Part shown: piece after piece, positions 61,401 to 64,000 of the stretch
Position numbering within the stretch: the stretch's first letter is position 1
Layout of the letters: each line of letters opens with the position of its first letter
DNA from: Elephas maximus indicus
Taxonomy: Eukaryota; Chordata; Mammalia; Proboscidea; Elephantidae
DNA length: 64,000 nt
Reading direction: 5' to 3'
Assembly: GCF_024166365.1 (NCBI RefSeq)
Contig: NC_064827.1
Location: 55,146,635 to 55,210,634, forward strand
Made by a program: the position numbers and the translations under genes
Notes under the pieces: generated by a model
Database searches by the model: none
The model's input: only the letters and a program-made list of their open reading frames with translations
What the model was told of the DNA's origin: nothing

Positions 61401-62039
61401 GTTAGGTTCATTTTAATGTGTTACTGAGGAAGACACAGAGGACCTCTTTGCCTGAATACAGAATTTTACTTCTCTTTTTATTCATAGAGTGTACTTTTCT
61501 GCATTGAAGCTATGGTTTCTCTGTACAAAGAGGGCCTTTCCACTAAAATGTAGCAGAGTGCTCCTGAAAAGTGAGGAGATTGTGTTATCATTTAACTATA
61601 TGAGAGGGATAATTATTTAAAGAAGCCTTGCAGGAAATTCTCTGATAAATATTTAAAATATTACTTTATGCAATTCTCCCCTTTAAATTATTTCTTTTGC
61701 AAGCTTGGACTTTTGTATATTAAGTTGTATTAGTTTAAAGTGACTATCAAAAGGAATTGTGGTTACATGTGGACCAAAATCTTGACCGACATATACATGA
61801 GACTGGATCTAATTAAAAAATACTCTAGGGTCTTCCTCATTATCCCATACTTATGGCTTGGTGATGGTAAGAATTTATGGCTTAACCATTATAGTTCATT
61901 GGGTGATACATCTCTTTATGGATTATTTAAACCCAACAGAAAAGTTTAGACAGTTTACATAATCTATGCTATTCCGTTGCTTGGAAAAAAGTGGTCTGCT
62001 ATGGAAACCAGTGGACACTTTCAGAAGTCATATATAACA

Positions 62040-62215
62040 GGTCTATTGATTCATAGAATGTCAGAACTACAAGATATGGCTAGTGTCACTCCCTCATTTA
62101 CAGAGGAGAAAACAGATCCAGAGTGTTTTTAAGTGACTTTCCCAAGGTCATGTGAACAGTTAGTTGAAACCCAGGATGCGGGGCCAGGTCTTTTGACTCT
62201 GTATCCAGATTTCCA
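62040..62215 (+). repeat. MIR remnant
   Basis: Includes CATTTACAGAGGAGAAAACA and GACTTTCCCAAGGTCATGTG, a typical MIR core. The flanking 61400-62040 and 62215-62545 stretches are AT-rich with nothing recognised. Confidence 0.78.
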
Positions 62216-62544
62216 ATAGCTTGTTCAGCCACCAATGAATAAGCACCTTATTATTGTGTTCGTGTATTTTTGATAGTGTTCAGTAATCTTCTTCATACTC
62301 CTTTTCATTGAAATTGAATTATAATGCTTTGTAGAATGTGATTAGATGTATTAACCAAAGATTTCATTTGTTGATGTGTTTTGTGAATTTTTAATCATTG
62401 ATTATAATTTGTTATTTAACTGTTAATTTATTACAAATAAATTATTTCAGAAAAGAAATTGTTCATTTATTTTTAAAATGCATTTTATAAATATACTATC
62501 TCCAGAGCCACTACTTTGGTTTGACCTCTCATATTCTTTATTCT

Positions 62545-63125
62545 GGACAGAATCCAGCATCCCCGCCTAGTCCCCTTTATCTCCTTGCTTCACTTCATCC
62601 TTCACATAGCTCCCCAATTGTCCTTCTTAAATCACAGCTGTGGTCAGATCACTCCCCTGCTACCAGAGCTTCAGTGTCTTGTCCACCAGATTAAGACAAA
62701 GGCCGTATCCAGGCAAACCAGGCCCTCTGGAGCTTTCCCCAATGTCCCTTCCCTTTACCTCCCACAATCTCATACATGTATTGTACATTCTAATGAAACT
62801 CCTTAACCTAAAGATCTCCAAACATGCCGCCACTGTTTTCTTATCTCTGACTTTGTTCTTGTGATTCAGTTTGCTACAATGAATGTTCCCATTCTCTCTT
62901 GTTCCACTCACCTGTGCTAAATTATACTGCCTAAAATCCTTCATGACTCATCTTAAACACCATCTCTTACACGAAACCCTCTTATATTTTCACTGTGCAA
63001 TCTAACCTCTCCTTCCTTTGAATTCCCTTGTATGTGCCTTATGGCCCTTGCTTGCTCTGTATTATAGACACCTGGGTATACTCTGTACTCCTAACACGCT
63101 GAGATCTCCTTGAGGACAAGGACAG
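62545..63125 (-). repeat. L2-like remnant (antisense)
   Basis: The + strand carries the complement of L2-type 3' sequence (GTGGTCAGATCACTCCCCTG, 'ccacaatctcatacatg', CATCTTAAACACCATCTCTT) and ends with GAGATCTCCTTGAGGACAAG. The following 63125-63730 stretch shows nothing recognised. Confidence 0.6.
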
Positions 63126-63730
63126 TTTCTAACACACAACAGCCCCAAGAGAGGCCCCACTTTTAGCATTAGAAAACTATACCAAGGCTGGCTTTGCTAG
63201 GATATGCTTCTAGCCTCCACTAAAAGATGACGTTGAAATGAAATTTGAACAGGCTGAATTTCCCTGAGAAAACTTCTTAAACGTTTATTTTTCCTAATTT
63301 CCATTTAATGATATCCCTTGCAGCACCTGCCTTATGAGGTTTAATCACCTTAGGAATGGCCTGAAATGGCTAAAATAAGCATAAATATATACAACTGGCT
63401 TTGTCCTTAAAAAGGCAGAAGATGAAAGGGACTGGGAGAATGGACAGCTTAACTGCTGATCTTTAGGTCAAAGGTTAGTTAAAGTCAACTCCTTAAATAA
63501 AAAGGTTAAAGATAAGGAAGAAATCTAAAAGTCCAAAGGCAATGCAAAATGAAGGATTTAAAGCAGCAGGTGTTACAAAAGAAATGCCAAGGAAGGAATG
63601 TAGTCAAAGGATTACAGGAAACCAGAGGGAAGGTCCCTTGAACCAACTTTCACTTTAGTGTGTGTGGGAGTTTGCTGTAAACCAGAAAACCATTTTATTT
63701 TCTCCTTATTACTAATGCCTATCACAAAGA

Positions 63731-63935
63731 GAAGGAACTCTGGTGGCGCAAAAGGTTGTGCGCTTGGCTACTAACTGAAAGGTGGGCAGTTCGAAGGCAC
63801 CCAGCAGCTCTGAGGGAGAAAGACCTACTGATCTGCTTCTGTAAAGATTACTGCGAAGCTTATGGGACAGTTCTACTCAGTCACATGGCGCACTATGATT
63901 TAGAATCTACTCAATGGCACCTAACAATGACAGCA
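63731..63935 (+). mobile_element. AfroSINE (longest variant, RTE-like tail)
   Basis: GGAACTCTGGTGGCGCAAAA head, B-box-like AGTTCGAAGGCACCC, an extra block with GAGAAAGACCTACTGATCTG and TTCTGTAAAGATTA, and a tail ending CAATGGCACCTAACAATG as in the RTE. Confidence 0.9.
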
Positions 63936-64000
63936 CAAAGAGGTATTTTAAAGAGCACTGGATTTTTACATGAGCCTTTATTAGGTTTGTAACCTATCAG

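Overview
This window is mammalian nuclear DNA, almost certainly from an afrotherian such as an elephant or a close relative. The lineage call rests on the repeats. There are about twenty copies of a tRNA-derived SINE of the AfroSINE type, which shares its 3' end with an RTE-clade LINE. That LINE is present here as old, middle-aged and nearly full-length copies. Two genes are recognised. The last five coding exons of FKTN (fukutin) lie on the + strand at 1871-34147, followed by its 3' UTR. The single-exon bHLH gene TAL2 lies on the + strand at 56525-56836. The order FKTN then TAL2 matches the human 9q31 neighbourhood.

Layout. Positions 1-34147 are the 3' half of FKTN. Introns 6, 7 and 8 are of ordinary size; intron 9 is about 20 kb and filled with transposons. 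It holds two pieces of RTE in antisense (17.2 and 19.0-20.2 kb), a sense RTE interrupted by a fold-back element and an L1 fragment (22.7-25.2 kb), and a nearly complete antisense RTE of about 3.2 kb interrupted by an 829-bp L1 tail (26.2-30.3 kb). The FKTN 3' UTR runs from 34148 to a poly(A) region near 39.0-39.1 kb and contains two AfroSINEs. From 39.1 to 56.5 kb the window is intergenic, with L1, L2, MIR, RTE and SINE copies. A CpG-rich segment with a TATA-like box at 48.9-49.65 kb could be the promoter of a non-coding first exon for TAL2. Downstream of TAL2 is a processed NBN (nibrin) retrocopy on the minus strand (57667-60310). It has target-site duplications, a lost start codon, nonsense and frameshift damage, and a later AfroSINE insertion. 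The remainder to 64 kb is intergenic repeats and unrecognised sequence.

How it fits together. FKTN encodes a Golgi ribitol-phosphate transferase acting on alpha-dystroglycan, and TAL2 encodes a small bHLH transcription factor. They are neighbours without an evident functional link. The most informative part of the window is the record of retrotransposition. It shows nested insertions with readable target-site duplications, three RTE copies with 5' inversions that look like twin priming, two insertions of 50 bp or less consisting only of the shared RTE/SINE 3' end, and an L1 insertion that lacks the L1 3' end. No new gene system, CRISPR array or RNA gene was found. All identifications were made by reading the sequence and translations against remembered families, with no database search.
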